64,000 nucleotides of DNA from Gammaproteobacteria bacterium (GCA_018820925.1 JAHJNJ010000024.1:49188-113187), one strand, 5' to 3'. Positions 36,040-44,911 are shown, counted from the stretch's first letter. The notes: generated from the letters alone by a model not told the origin. A program made the numbers and translations.

Positions 36040-36501
36040 ATGGCATACCTGCACTGGTCCAGCGATTTGGATACCGGGATCGACGTAATCGACAAACAGC
36101 ACCGGCGCATCGTCGACTACCTGAACGAACTCAACACGGCAAATGACGCTGGCGACAATAAAGTAACGAGTCACGTACTGAACGAACTGGTGGACTACAC
36201 CCTCACGCATTTTGCCTTTGAGGAAGAATTGCAGGAACGCGCGGCGTATCCCTTCCTGAAAGCGCACAAACGCGTGCACGAAATTTTCACCAAGCGTGTG
36301 GCAGAATTCCTGAAACGCGCCGAGGCCGGGGAAAACGTCACGCCGGAATTGCTCTCCATGCTGAAAATCTGGCTGGTCAACCACATCAAGGGCGACGACG
36401 CGGACTATGCGGAATGCGTCAAACAGAATCTGGGACTCGAATCGACCATGGACAGAACCGGCGGCTGGCTGGGCAGCGCATTAAAGAGACTCTTCGGCTG
36501 A
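36040..36501 (+). CDS. Bacteriohemerythrin
   Basis: A 153-residue single-domain hemerythrin with all expected ligands: H in DKQHRRIVDYL, H/E in THFAFEEEL, HKRVHEIF, and H-x4-D in NHIKGDDADY. A GGAGGA site precedes the ATG at 36040. The C-terminal 20 residues form a short extra tail. It binds O2 at a diiron site. It is not in the nif region and has no sigma-54 promoter that I can see, so it differs from the copy at 12350. Confidence 0.93.
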   Translation: MAYLHWSSDLDTGIDVIDKQHRRIVDYLNELNTANDAGDNKVTSHVLNELVDYTLTHFAFEEELQERAAYPFLKAHKRVHEIFTKRVAEFLKRAEAGENVTPELLSMLKIWLVNHIKGDDADYAECVKQNLGLESTMDRTGGWLGSALKRLFG

Positions 36502-36557
36502 TACTGCAAAACCCGTTCCATCCTTGGCGGAACCCGGAACGTCTTCCTGACCTGATT

Positions 36558-36860
36558 TCATTTCCCCTCGATGTGCTTTGCAATAACGGAAGGCAAACGC
36601 TTTGGCGCCGTAATGCGCACCTGCTTGTTGACGTTGTACACCCCGAACACCACCGTAATCGCGCTTTCAGGGACATCGAACTCCCCTGCCAGAAACGTCA
36701 CCAGATGCGCCGTCGCGCGTCCTCGCACCGGATGCTCGGCGACATGAATCTCCAGTTGCTTGCCGATGACCTTGCCGATCTTCGTCTTCTTCGCGCGCGG
36801 TCGACCGAGGATGTTCAGCACCAGCGTGGCGCCGTCCCACTGACAGAACGAGGACATCAT
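36558..36860 (-). CDS. DUF167 (UPF0235/YggU) family protein
   Basis: A 100-residue protein of the YggU type: a strand-rich N-terminus (LVLNILGRPRAKKTKIGKVI), then RGRATAHLVTFLAGEFDVPE, and VNKQVRITAP. The family is widespread and its function is unknown. The start could be either of two adjacent ATGs (36860 or 36857), with GGGG just before. It is downstream of the pseudouridine-synthase-like gene across a dispersed palindrome. Confidence 0.9.
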   Translation of the reverse strand: MMSSFCQWDGATLVLNILGRPRAKKTKIGKVIGKQLEIHVAEHPVRGRATAHLVTFLAGEFDVPESAITVVFGVYNVNKQVRITAPKRLPSVIAKHIEGK

Positions 36861-36867
36861 CACCCCT

Positions 36868-36945
36868 GTAGGGTGGGCACGTTCTTTGTGCCCACGCTGT
36901 AATGGCCGAGGTTTCCGCGTGGGCACTGAAACGTGCCCACCCTAC
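36868..36945. repeat. Dispersed palindrome, GTAGGGTGGGCACG family
   Basis: Arms GTAGGGTGGGCACG and CGTGCCCACCCTAC with GTGCCCACGC and GCGTGGGCAC inside. It lies between the DUF167 gene and the pseudouridine-synthase-like gene. Confidence 0.92.
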
Positions 36946-36950
36946 CTGGA

Positions 36951-37667
36951 TCAAAATTTCTCATACGGCATCAAATAACGCCACTGCCCCGGCGGCAATT
37001 TGGACATCGACACGCGCCCGATACGCAGCCGTTTCATTGCCAGCACCTGCAAACCCACGGCCTTGCACATATGAGCGACCTGCCCGGGCTTCACACCCTT
37101 GAGCGCAAAGCGCAGATGCGTTTCGTTCTGCCAGCTCACCTTGACCTGCGGCAGCGGCTTGCCGTTATAGCTCAGACCATGGTTGAGCAACTTGAGACCG
37201 TCCGGCGCCAGTTCGCCCGCAACCTCCACAACATATTCCTGCTCTATCGTCGCCGCATCGTCGGTCAGCTTACGCGTCACGCGAAAGTCCTGGGTGAACA
37301 CCGTCATGCCACCGGCATGCATCTCCAGCGGCAGGTTCTGCGCAAGACGAACAAAGTGCTGCTTCAGCAGATGGATACCGGAATGGTCGTCCGCAGCGCG
37401 CGTATCGGCGCAGACCAGTTGCTTGATTGACTCGGCATTCATTTCCGTGTCAGGTGGCTGGTGAAACAAAATGGTTACCGGCGCCACCGGAACCAGCGTG
37501 GCATCCGGATGCAGTTCGACCATTTGCTCAGACACCATGAACTGCGGCTCTTCCACCACCTGCCCATCCACCTTCACCCAGCCGCCCGCGATATACAACT
37601 CCGCCTCGCGGCGCGAGCAGTGGAGCAATTCGGCAAGACGTTTGGCGAGACGGACGGGGTCGGTCAT
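36951..37667 (-). CDS. RluF-like pseudouridine synthase with altered active site
   Basis: A 238-residue protein with an N-terminal S4 RNA-binding domain (RLAKRLAELLHCSRREAEL to WVKVDGQVVEEP) and a RluE/F-type synthase fold. In place of the catalytic RLD-x2-TSG motif it has PLEMHAGG, so the catalytic Asp is aligned with Glu. The later GxNRQVRRM motif reads GVKPGQVAHM, keeping only Q-V and M. The overall fold, including the final LPPGQWRYL, is intact. ATG 37667 gives the usual start MTDPVRLAKRL. It may bind RNA without making pseudouridine, or use a changed chemistry. Confidence 0.8.
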   Translation of the reverse strand: MTDPVRLAKRLAELLHCSRREAELYIAGGWVKVDGQVVEEPQFMVSEQMVELHPDATLVPVAPVTILFHQPPDTEMNAESIKQLVCADTRAADDHSGIHLLKQHFVRLAQNLPLEMHAGGMTVFTQDFRVTRKLTDDAATIEQEYVVEVAGELAPDGLKLLNHGLSYNGKPLPQVKVSWQNETHLRFALKGVKPGQVAHMCKAVGLQVLAMKRLRIGRVSMSKLPPGQWRYLMPYEKF

Positions 37668-37722
37668 GGAAAGTGGGACTGGAATCAAGGAGCGCATTGT
37701 AAAGGATGCGCTCATAAATCAT

Positions 37723-37779
37723 CCGTTCGTGGTGAGCCCTTCGACAGGCTCAGGACAGGCCTGTCGAACCATAACGGAT
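37723..37779. repeat. REP-like element, TCGTCCTGAGCTTGTCGAAGG family
   Basis: CCGTTCGTGGTGAGCCCTTC, then GACAGGCTCAGGACAGGCCT and GTCGAACC. It lies between the divergent pseudouridine-synthase-like and VF530 genes. Confidence 0.88.
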
Positions 37780-37833
37780 TCAATCGCTGTTTTCTAAATA
37801 CGCAGCCTCGGCGTTCACCTGTAAAATCCGGAC

Positions 37834-38070
37834 ATGGACGCCGACAAAAAACCCTCCAACCGACCCCCGCTGGAGGGCATCACGCTCGAAATGATCGTCA
37901 CGCAACTCTCCGAGAGCATCGGCTGGGAAGCGATGGCTGAAGCCGTGCCCGTGCGCTGCTTCACGCATGACCCGAGTGTCAAATCCAGTTTAAAATTTTT
38001 GCGCAGAACGCCTTGGGCGAGGGCGAAGGTGGAGGAGTTGTATTTGTTGATACGAAAGGTGAAGCCTTAA
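37834..38070 (+). CDS. VF530 family DNA-binding protein (DUF2132)
   Basis: A 78-residue protein with the family blocks LEGITLEMIVTQL, GWEAMAEAVPVRCF and DPSVKSSLKFLRRTPWARAK followed by VEELYL. The family, structurally known from Vibrio fischeri VF530, is a small helical DNA-binding fold related to SAP-like modules. The cellular role is not defined. REP-like repeats stand on both sides. Confidence 0.92.
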   Translation: MDADKKPSNRPPLEGITLEMIVTQLSESIGWEAMAEAVPVRCFTHDPSVKSSLKFLRRTPWARAKVEELYLLIRKVKP

Positions 38071-38074
38071 TTAG

Positions 38075-38130
38075 CCGTTCGTGCCGAGTTCCCTGTGACC
38101 GTTCGTCCTGAGCTTGTCGAAGGATGGGCG
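38075..38130. repeat. REP-like element, TCGTCCTGAGCTTGTCGAAGG family
   Basis: GCCGTTCGTGCCGAG and CCGTTCGTCCTGAGCTTGTC followed by GAAGG, directly after the VF530 stop codon. Nearly the same sequence, inverted, occurs at 39147. Confidence 0.85.
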
Positions 38131-38213
38131 AAGCCCGCTGGTTTTCAAATTCAAAACCCAAAACCACTGCGTGTCCACGCGACTTGCCTGCCATTCAACC
38201 AGCATGTTAGCGG

Positions 38214-38729
38214 CTACTTAATTTGCTCTGGAGGAATTGGCTTCGATGGCCCTTGATTGAAGCGGTCGTGCATACACGCACCGTACACCCACAAACACCA
38301 CAGTTCCGGCTTGTTTGTAACATCAATAATCTGAGCCGACCAAGCAGTGCGAGTAGTATTTTCTGATGCATTCAATATATATCGATGACCTGCAACCGCA
38401 TCGAAATTCACTGCAAGCTCGTTCTTCGATGTGATTTGCCCGTTCGGCGTGGCGACAGAATATCTGACGAGAATTTGATGCGCGCCTGGAACAAAAGAAA
38501 TATCTGCATCAACGTTTGAGACCCCAGCCCGAATAGCTGTGAAATACTTCGACTTATCTCCATCGATCGATAGAATTACAACCCCAACTGATGGTTTTAA
38601 GAGGGCACTCTTATCAAAAGACAAGGCAGCCCCCTCATAACTCTTAATGAATTGCCTTTGATTAACAAATGACGCACAACCAGAAAAGAATATGGACACC
38701 AGCAAAAGTAGCACAACAGTTCGTTTCAT
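38214..38729 (-). CDS. Lipoprotein of unknown function
   Basis: A 171-residue protein with a lipoprotein signal: MKRTVVLLLLVSIFFSGC, lipobox FSGC with Cys18. The mature part is beta-rich (VGVVILSIDGDKSKYFTAIR, HQILVRYSVA), with a C-terminal Cys pair in ELWCLWVYGACMHDR. The gene is clearly lower in GC than its neighbours and is flanked by REP-like and composite repeats, which suggests recent arrival. No family is recognised. Confidence 0.8.
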   Translation of the reverse strand: MKRTVVLLLLVSIFFSGCASFVNQRQFIKSYEGAALSFDKSALLKPSVGVVILSIDGDKSKYFTAIRAGVSNVDADISFVPGAHQILVRYSVATPNGQITSKNELAVNFDAVAGHRYILNASENTTRTAWSAQIIDVTNKPELWCLWVYGACMHDRFNQGPSKPIPPEQIK

Positions 38730-39248
38730 TTTTTCCTCAACGATGTAATGAAATATGCAATGTTCCTAATCATTCCCAGTGTACCGAAGTTGAACTGCTT
38801 TGCACACCAGCCTGTAGCCAGCGTAGGGCGCAATCCGTATTGCGCCGCATGTATTAGCATGGCGGGCATTGCCCGCCATGCCTGTTTTTGCTTTTGACTT
38901 TTTTCCCCTGTGCGCCGCCGAGTAGCGCAGGCTGGTCAGGGGTAGTCGGCGAGGACTGTCTGAGCGCGTAGCGCGAGTTCCGCAGCCGCCTGACCAGTCG
39001 AGCAACGCAGGGGACCCCGAAGGGGCGGCGCGCTGGGGTCGCCTTCTTTTTGGTTACTTTTTCTTTGGCGAAGCAAGAAAAAGTGACTAGCTGTCGGGCT
39101 ACCCCCGACGGTGTTGGATTTGAATTTAAGAACCAGCGGGCTTCGCCCATCCTTCGATACGGCTTCGCCTACTCAGGACGAACGGTCTGAGGTACCGGAC
39201 GAACGTTCACCCTTCGACAAGCTCAGGGCGAACGGCTAAATAAATTAC
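38730..39248. other. Long non-coding region of composite repeats
   Basis: No supported gene. It contains a GGCGGGCATTGCCCGCC hairpin (about 38862-38878), a GC-rich block with many GCGC and CAGG palindromes (38910-39040), a TTTTTCTTTGGCGAAGC/AAGAAAAAGTGAC palindrome (about 39055-39085), a CGGGCTACCCCCG hairpin (about 39094-39110), and REP-like units to 39237. Confidence 0.7.
39147..39237. repeat. REP-like element, TCGTCCTGAGCTTGTCGAAGG family
   Basis: Contains CGCCCATCCTTCGATACGG, ACTCAGGACGAACGG, and CACCCTTCGACAAGCTCAGG followed by GCGAACGG. It lies 12 bases from the polA stop codon. Confidence 0.88.
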
Positions 39249-42008
39249 CTAATGCGCCTCATCCCAATTCCCACCCTCACCCAACCCCACCTCCAGCGGC
39301 ACCTTGAGTTCGGCAACATTACACATCAACTCCCGCACCTTCTCCTTCACCAGCGCCAATTCCCCCTGCGGCACTTCCAGCACCAGTTCGTCATGCACCT
39401 GCATGATGAGTTTGGTTTGCAGCTTCTCCTTCTCCAGCCAATCCTGTACCGCAATCATTGCCAGCTTGATCAAGTCGGCAGCCGTGCCCTGCATCGGCGC
39501 ATTGATCGCCGCACGCTCGGCTGCCTGTCGACGCATGCCATTCGCACCGTTGATTTCCGGCAGCCACAACCTGCGCCCGAACCAGGTTTCCACAAAACCC
39601 TGTGCCTTCGCCTGTTCGCGCGTACTGTCCATATAGCGCTTCACGCCGGGGTAACGCGCGAAGTAGACGTCGATGTATTGCTTGGCGGCGCTGTTTTCGA
39701 TGCCGAGCTGTGATGCGAGGCCGTATGCGGACATGCCGTAGATGAGGCCGAAGTTGATGACTTTGGCATAGCGGCGCTGTTCGCTGCTCACGGCGTCGAG
39801 TGCGACGTTGAACACTTCGGCGGCGGTGGCGCGGTGGATGTCTTCACCGACGGCGAAGGCTTTGAGCAGGCCTTCGTCACCGGAGAGGTGAGCCATGATG
39901 CGCAGTTCGATCTGCGAATAGTCTGCCGACACAATCCGCGAACCCGGCGGCGCGATGAACGCTTCGCGGATGCGGCGGCCTTCGGGGGTGCGGATCGGGA
40001 TGTTTTGCAGGTTGGGGTCGCTGGAGGCGAGACGCCCGGTGACGGCCACGGCTTGCGAATAACTGGTGTGCACGCGGCCTGTTTTCGCGTTCACCATCTG
40101 CGGCAGTTTGTCGGTGTAGGTGGATTTGAGTTTGGACATGCCGCGATGCTCAAGCAGGATTTTGGGCAGCGGGTAATCGAGTGCGAGTTCCTGCAGCACT
40201 TCTTCGTCGGTGGAGCGCGAGCCGGTTGCGGTTTTTTTCTTGGAGGGAATGCCGAGCTTGTCGAACAGGATTTCCTGCAATTGCTTGGGCGAGGCGAGGT
40301 TGAACGGCTGCCCGGCCAGTTCGTATGCCTGCGTCTCGATGGCCATGATCTTTTCGCCCAGCTCGTGGCTTTGTCTGGATAATTTTGTGCTGTCGATGAG
40401 TACGCCGTTGCGTTCCATCTTGAACAGCACTTCGCGCACGGGCAACTCAATATCCCTGTACACCGCATCCAGACGCCCTTGCAGCTGGGGTGACAGCGTC
40501 TGGTGCAGTTGCAATGTAATGTCCGCATCTTCCGCCGCATATCGGGTGGCCGTTTCCAGATCGACCTGGTCGAAGCCGATCTGCTTCGCGCCCTTGCCCA
40601 CCACGTCGATGTAACTCACCGTCGACAACCCCAGATGGCGCAAGGCGAGGTTGCCCATTTCGTGCGGCTTGTGCGATTCCAGCACGTAGGATTGCAGCAG
40701 CGTGTCTTCGGCGATGCCGCGCAGTGCAATGCCGTGGTTGGCGAAGATGTGCTGGTCGTATTTGAGGTTCTGGCCCAGCTTCTTGTGTGCGGGACTTTCC
40801 AGCCAGTGCTTGAGTTTCTGCAGCGCATGTTCGCGATTGAGTTGGTCTGGTGCGCCGGGGTAGTGGTGCGCCAGCGGCAGGTAGGCGGCCTGGTGTACTT
40901 CGATGCTGAACGAGATGCCGACCAGTTGCGCGGTCATTGCGTCGAGGCTGGTGGTTTCGGTGTCTATACTGACCAGCGGCGCGGCCATTAACTTTTCAAC
41001 CCATTCGTCGAGTTGGGCGTCGGTGAGGATGGCTTCGTAGTTGGAGGTGTCGTTGACGGTGGAGGGCAGCGTGGCTTGCTCGAACTGGCGCTGGTCAACA
41101 GTTACAGATGCTCGCTCGCTGGAACGCCCCTCTCCCCCGGCCCCTCTCCCGCTTGCGGGCGAGGGGTGACTAACCTCGCGCAGCCAACTCTTGAACCCGA
41201 AGCGCTCGAACAACTCCTTCATCTTCTCGTTGTCCGCCGCTGGCGCGGCCAACTCGTCGAATTTCTTGTCCAGCGGGACATCGCATTTCACCGTGACCAA
41301 CCTGCGACCCTGCGGAAGCCAATCTAGCGCCGCGCGCAGGTTCTCTCCGACCACACCGCCGACCTTGTCGGCATTGGCGATCAAATTATCCAGCGTGCCG
41401 TATTCGTTGAGCCATTTCACCGCCGTCTTGGGGCCGCATTTGGTCACGCCGGGTACGTTATCCACCGTATCGCCGACCAGCGCCAGGTAATCCACAATGC
41501 GCTCCGGCGGTACGCCGAACTTGGCCAGCACGCCCGCTTCGTCCAGCACTTCGTTGCTCATGGTGTTGACCAGCGTGACATGCGGGTTGACCAGTTGCGT
41601 GAGATCCTTGTCGCCGGTGGAGACGATGCAGCGTGCGCCATGTTGCGACGCTTGATGCGTGAGGGTGCCGATCACGTCGTCGGCTTCCACCCCGTCGACC
41701 ATCAGGATATTCCAGCCGGCTGCGGCCACCACTTCGTGCAGCGGTTCGATTTGCAGGCGCAGATCGTCCGGCATGGACGGGCGGTTGGCTTTGTATTCGG
41801 GATACCAGTCGTCGCGGAACGTTTTGCCCTTCGCATCGAACACGCAGGCGCTATAATCTGCCGGGTAATCGGCACGCAGGCGGCGCAGCATGTTGAGTAC
41901 GCCGTAAATCGCGCCGGTGGGTTCGCCTTGCGGGCTGCGCAAGTCCGGCATGGCGTGAAACGCGCGGTACAGATAGGACGAGCCGTCCACCAACAACAAT
42001 GTCTTCAT
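39249..42008 (-). CDS. polA: DNA polymerase I
   Basis: A 919-residue DNA polymerase with a 5'-3' exonuclease domain (about 1-290, LLLVDGSSYLYRAFHA, VEADDVIGTL), a 3'-5' exonuclease domain (VSIDTETTSLDAM, then a final YAAEDADITLQL), and a family A polymerase domain with motif A VSADYSQIELRIMAHL, O helix region RRYAKVINFGLIYGMSAYGL and motif C MQVHDELVLEV. Between the first two domains residues of the type SHPSPASGRGAGGEGR come from an inserted palindromic repeat. The start at 42008 is the usual MKTLLLVDGS. Confidence 0.97.
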   Translation of the reverse strand: MKTLLLVDGSSYLYRAFHAMPDLRSPQGEPTGAIYGVLNMLRRLRADYPADYSACVFDAKGKTFRDDWYPEYKANRPSMPDDLRLQIEPLHEVVAAAGWNILMVDGVEADDVIGTLTHQASQHGARCIVSTGDKDLTQLVNPHVTLVNTMSNEVLDEAGVLAKFGVPPERIVDYLALVGDTVDNVPGVTKCGPKTAVKWLNEYGTLDNLIANADKVGGVVGENLRAALDWLPQGRRLVTVKCDVPLDKKFDELAAPAADNEKMKELFERFGFKSWLREVSHPSPASGRGAGGEGRSSERASVTVDQRQFEQATLPSTVNDTSNYEAILTDAQLDEWVEKLMAAPLVSIDTETTSLDAMTAQLVGISFSIEVHQAAYLPLAHHYPGAPDQLNREHALQKLKHWLESPAHKKLGQNLKYDQHIFANHGIALRGIAEDTLLQSYVLESHKPHEMGNLALRHLGLSTVSYIDVVGKGAKQIGFDQVDLETATRYAAEDADITLQLHQTLSPQLQGRLDAVYRDIELPVREVLFKMERNGVLIDSTKLSRQSHELGEKIMAIETQAYELAGQPFNLASPKQLQEILFDKLGIPSKKKTATGSRSTDEEVLQELALDYPLPKILLEHRGMSKLKSTYTDKLPQMVNAKTGRVHTSYSQAVAVTGRLASSDPNLQNIPIRTPEGRRIREAFIAPPGSRIVSADYSQIELRIMAHLSGDEGLLKAFAVGEDIHRATAAEVFNVALDAVSSEQRRYAKVINFGLIYGMSAYGLASQLGIENSAAKQYIDVYFARYPGVKRYMDSTREQAKAQGFVETWFGRRLWLPEINGANGMRRQAAERAAINAPMQGTAADLIKLAMIAVQDWLEKEKLQTKLIMQVHDELVLEVPQGELALVKEKVRELMCNVAELKVPLEVGLGEGGNWDEAH
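41127..41168. repeat. Palindromic repeat inside polA
   Basis: CCCCTCTCCCCCGGCCCCTC and CCGCTTGCGGGCGAGGGG form the well-known CCCTCTCCC...GCGGGAGAGGG-like dispersed element. It is in frame within the polA linker region. Confidence 0.85.
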
Positions 42009-42023
42009 GCTTTGAGGTCCGAG

Positions 42024-42740
42024 ATGAAAAACGATATGAAACTTCCCCCCATGCAATCGCCCGAGTTGATGCAGTCGAAGGAGTCCTGGCGGGTGTTCGG
42101 CATTATGTCAGAATTCGTGTCGGCGACCGAACGCCTGCGCGATATCCATCCCGCAGTCAGCATTTTCGGCAGTGCGCGCACTTCGCACGACCATCCCTAT
42201 TACAAGCTCACCGAAGAAATCGCGCGCCTGCTGTCGGATGCCGGGTTCTCGGTGATTTCCGGCGGCGGACCCGGCATCATGGAGGCGGCGAACAAGGGCG
42301 CCTTCTACGGCAAGTCGTCCAGTGTGGGTCTCAACATTCAATTGCCGCACGAGCAGCACAACAACCCGTACCAGAACATCAGCCAGACTTTCCATCACTT
42401 CTTCACGCGCAAGGTGATGTTCGTCAAATTTGCCAGCGCGTACGTGGTGATGCCGGGCGGCTTCGGCACGCTGGACGAATTGATGGAAGCGCTGACGCTG
42501 GTGCAGACCGGCAAGACGCGGCGCATGCCGATCATTCTGGTCGGCAGCAAGTATTGGGGCGGCATGGTGGAGTGGTTCAAAACCAGCCTGCTGGAAGAAA
42601 ACATGATCGGCGCCGAGGACCTCGATCTGATCACTGTCATCGACGAACCGGCGCAAGTGGTCGCCGCCATTTTCAAACACTACGAGACGCGCGGATTTGA
42701 GCCCTCGATTGCCGAGCTCGAGATGCAGCTTAACCTTTGA
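42024..42740 (+). CDS. LOG family protein (lysine-decarboxylase-like fold)
   Basis: A 238-residue Rossmann-fold protein with SGGGPGIMEAANKGA and the signature PGGFGTLDE of nucleoside 5'-monophosphate phosphoribohydrolases (LOG/PpnN). Such enzymes split a base from NMP or cytokinin ribotide; they were once wrongly called lysine decarboxylases. ATG 42024 has GAGG upstream. The start is 16 bases from the divergent polA start, so the two promoters must overlap each other's genes. Confidence 0.9.
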   Translation: MKNDMKLPPMQSPELMQSKESWRVFGIMSEFVSATERLRDIHPAVSIFGSARTSHDHPYYKLTEEIARLLSDAGFSVISGGGPGIMEAANKGAFYGKSSSVGLNIQLPHEQHNNPYQNISQTFHHFFTRKVMFVKFASAYVVMPGGFGTLDELMEALTLVQTGKTRRMPIILVGSKYWGGMVEWFKTSLLEENMIGAEDLDLITVIDEPAQVVAAIFKHYETRGFEPSIAELEMQLNL

Positions 42741-42787
42741 GGCTTATCGGATAGAATCCCCCCACATTTTATCGACTGGAAAATATC

Positions 42788-43117
42788 ATGCGCCCAATTT
42801 CTTTTGTTGCCCTCGTCTGCCTGAGCCTGGGTGCTTATGCCGCACAGGCGGAGGCGCCGGCCAGAGCCGATGCACCCCCGCCGCCGCCGATGTCGGCAAA
42901 CGACGCTATCGACGAGCCGCAAGTGACCATTACCAAACATGCGGAACAAACCGTCGAGGAATATCGCGTGGGCGGCAAGCTGTACATGATCAAGATCACT
43001 CCCAAGGTCGGCCCGCCCTACTATCTGGTCGACGATCTCGGTGACGGCAAATTCTCGCGTCAGGAAAGACTGGACTCCGGATTGCGCGTACCGCGCTGGG
43101 TCATCAAGCGCTTCTGA
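42788..43117 (+). CDS. DUF2782 family exported protein
   Basis: A 109-residue protein with a signal peptide (about 1-21, LGAYAAQAEA), a Pro-rich linker and the DUF2782 core (EPQVTITKHAEQTVEEYRVG, KLYMIKITPKVGPPYYLVDD, then VPRWVIKRF). The family is common in betaproteobacteria beside polA and thrB, exactly as here. Its function is not known. It is 10 bases upstream of thrB. Confidence 0.9.
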   Translation: MRPISFVALVCLSLGAYAAQAEAPARADAPPPPPMSANDAIDEPQVTITKHAEQTVEEYRVGGKLYMIKITPKVGPPYYLVDDLGDGKFSRQERLDSGLRVPRWVIKRF

Positions 43118-43127
43118 ATCGAGACCG

Positions 43128-44066
43128 ATGGCTGTATTTACCACTGTCTCCGAGGCGGACATCACCGCCTGGCTGGCCAATTATTCGCTGGGTACGCTGC
43201 TCGAACTGCAGGGAATCCCCGAAGGTGTCCAAAACACCAACTATTTCGTCACCACCGGCAACGGCCGTTTTGTGCTGACCCTGTTCGAGAAGCTCACCGC
43301 CGACGACCTGCCGTTCTACCTCAATCTGATGGCGCACCTCGCCCGACACGGCATTCCCTGCCCGTCCCCGGTGGCGGACCGGCACAATCGTTTTCTCGGG
43401 GAGTTGAACGGCAAACCTGCCTGCATCGTCAGCCGCCTGCCGGGCAAATCCATCACCGAGCCGACTGTGGCGCAGTGTGCGGCCATGGGTGCGATGCTGG
43501 GGCAGATGCACAGCGCCGGCCTGAGCTTCGGCGACCAGATGCTCAATCCGCGCGGCGCGGCATGGCGTGCCGAAACATCGCAGAAGGTGAAGAAATTCCT
43601 TTCGCCACAGGATGCGGCGCTGCTGGAAAATGAGGTCGATGTCCACGCCCTGCCGTTGACCGGCATCCCGCGCGGCGTGATCCATGCCGACCTGTTCCGC
43701 GACAACGTGCTGATGGACGGCGACCGCGTCGGCGGATTGGTCGATTTCTATTTTGCCTGCACCGGAAACCTGCTGTACGACGTGGCCATCACCTTGAACG
43801 ATTGGTGCATGAACGATGAAGGCAGGCTGGATGCGGAACGCACCCGCGCCATGTTGAGGGCTTACCATGCCGCGCGCCCGTTCACCACCAGGGAAGCCGG
43901 GGCATGGCCGCAGTCATTGCGCGCGGCGGCACTGCGCTTCTGGCTCTCGCGTCTGCACGACCAGCATCTGCCGCGCGGTGGTGAGTTGGTGAACCCGCGC
44001 AACCCCGAGCATTTCAAACGTATTCTGCAAAATCACATCGCGACGACAGAGTTCGTCTGGCTGTAA
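43128..44066 (+). CDS. thrB: Homoserine kinase, ThrB type II
   Basis: A 312-residue protein of the choline-kinase/APH fold used as homoserine kinase in many proteobacteria. Motifs are GVQNTNYFVTT near the N-terminus, the catalytic loop GVIHADLFRDNVL and the metal motif LVDFYFAC. It phosphorylates homoserine on the way to threonine. ATG 43128 gives the family start MAVFTTVSEADI. It faces thrH, another gene tied to homoserine and serine phosphate metabolism, with a 27-base gap. Confidence 0.95.
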   Translation: MAVFTTVSEADITAWLANYSLGTLLELQGIPEGVQNTNYFVTTGNGRFVLTLFEKLTADDLPFYLNLMAHLARHGIPCPSPVADRHNRFLGELNGKPACIVSRLPGKSITEPTVAQCAAMGAMLGQMHSAGLSFGDQMLNPRGAAWRAETSQKVKKFLSPQDAALLENEVDVHALPLTGIPRGVIHADLFRDNVLMDGDRVGGLVDFYFACTGNLLYDVAITLNDWCMNDEGRLDAERTRAMLRAYHAARPFTTREAGAWPQSLRAAALRFWLSRLHDQHLPRGGELVNPRNPEHFKRILQNHIATTEFVWL

Positions 44067-44093
44067 TCTGAAGGCTGTCCGGAGTTGTTTGCG

Positions 44094-44702
44094 TCAGATT
44101 CTCGCGCTGGCCTTGCGGATTTCCGCGTCGAGTTCGGCATAGTTCATGGTGACCGGATATTGCGGGAATTCCCGTATCACATTCTCCGGCGGATGGAACA
44201 GGATACCGGCATGCGCTTCGCCCAGCATCGCCGTATCGTTGTATGAGTCGCCGGCCGCGATGGTTTTGAAATTGAGCTCCCGGAAGCGCTTCACCGCTTC
44301 GCGTTTCTGGTTCGGCATGCGCAGGTGGTAATTGACCAGCGTGCCGCCGGCATCGGCTTCCAGCTTGTGGCAGAACAGCGTCGGCATGCCCAGTTGGCGC
44401 ATCAGCGGCATGGCGAATTCATAGAAGGTGTCGGAAAGGATGATGACCTGGAAACGCTGGCGCAGGTCGTCGAGGAAATCCTTGGCGCCGACCATTGGTC
44501 CCATATCCGAAATCACTTTCTGGATGTCGGGCAGGCCAAGCTTGTGCTGTGCCAGGATGTCCAGCCGGTATTTCATCAGCTTGTCATAATCCGGCTCATC
44601 GCGGGTGGTACGGCGCAATTCGGGAATGCCGGTGCGTTGTGAAAATTCGATCCAGATCTCCGGAACGAGGACACCTTCAAGGTCGAGACAAACAAGTTGC
44701 AC
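44094..44702 (-). CDS. thrH: Phosphoserine phosphatase/homoserine phosphotransferase ThrH
   Basis: A 202-residue HAD-family protein with motif I CLDLEGVLVPE (DLEG rather than DxDGT, as in ThrH), motif II ILSDTFYEF, and motif IV AAGDSYNDTAML. ThrH of Pseudomonas removes phosphate from phosphoserine and can transfer it to homoserine. The gene is convergent with thrB. Confidence 0.95.
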   Translation of the reverse strand: MQLVCLDLEGVLVPEIWIEFSQRTGIPELRRTTRDEPDYDKLMKYRLDILAQHKLGLPDIQKVISDMGPMVGAKDFLDDLRQRFQVIILSDTFYEFAMPLMRQLGMPTLFCHKLEADAGGTLVNYHLRMPNQKREAVKRFRELNFKTIAAGDSYNDTAMLGEAHAGILFHPPENVIREFPQYPVTMNYAELDAEIRKASARI

Positions 44703-44911
44703 GGAAAGACTCCATCAGTAGGGCGGTGCGCCGCGAAGCGCGGATTCTACCATCTCCCGATTATTCCCGGCCAAGCGCAAATCGGTTCCGCATGCTTTCT
44801 TTTATGGTTTCTGCCGCGCGACTGCGCACGTAACCGGCACCACTTTGTGCGGATAGCCATAAATCACATTACAATGGAACAGTTGGTCTGGTTATGACCC
44901 GGGAGGATATG

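Noticed and set aside
41580..42023. Long N-terminal extension of the LOG protein
   Set aside because: It runs antisense through the 5' end of polA. The start at 42024 has a ribosome binding site and gives the usual length.
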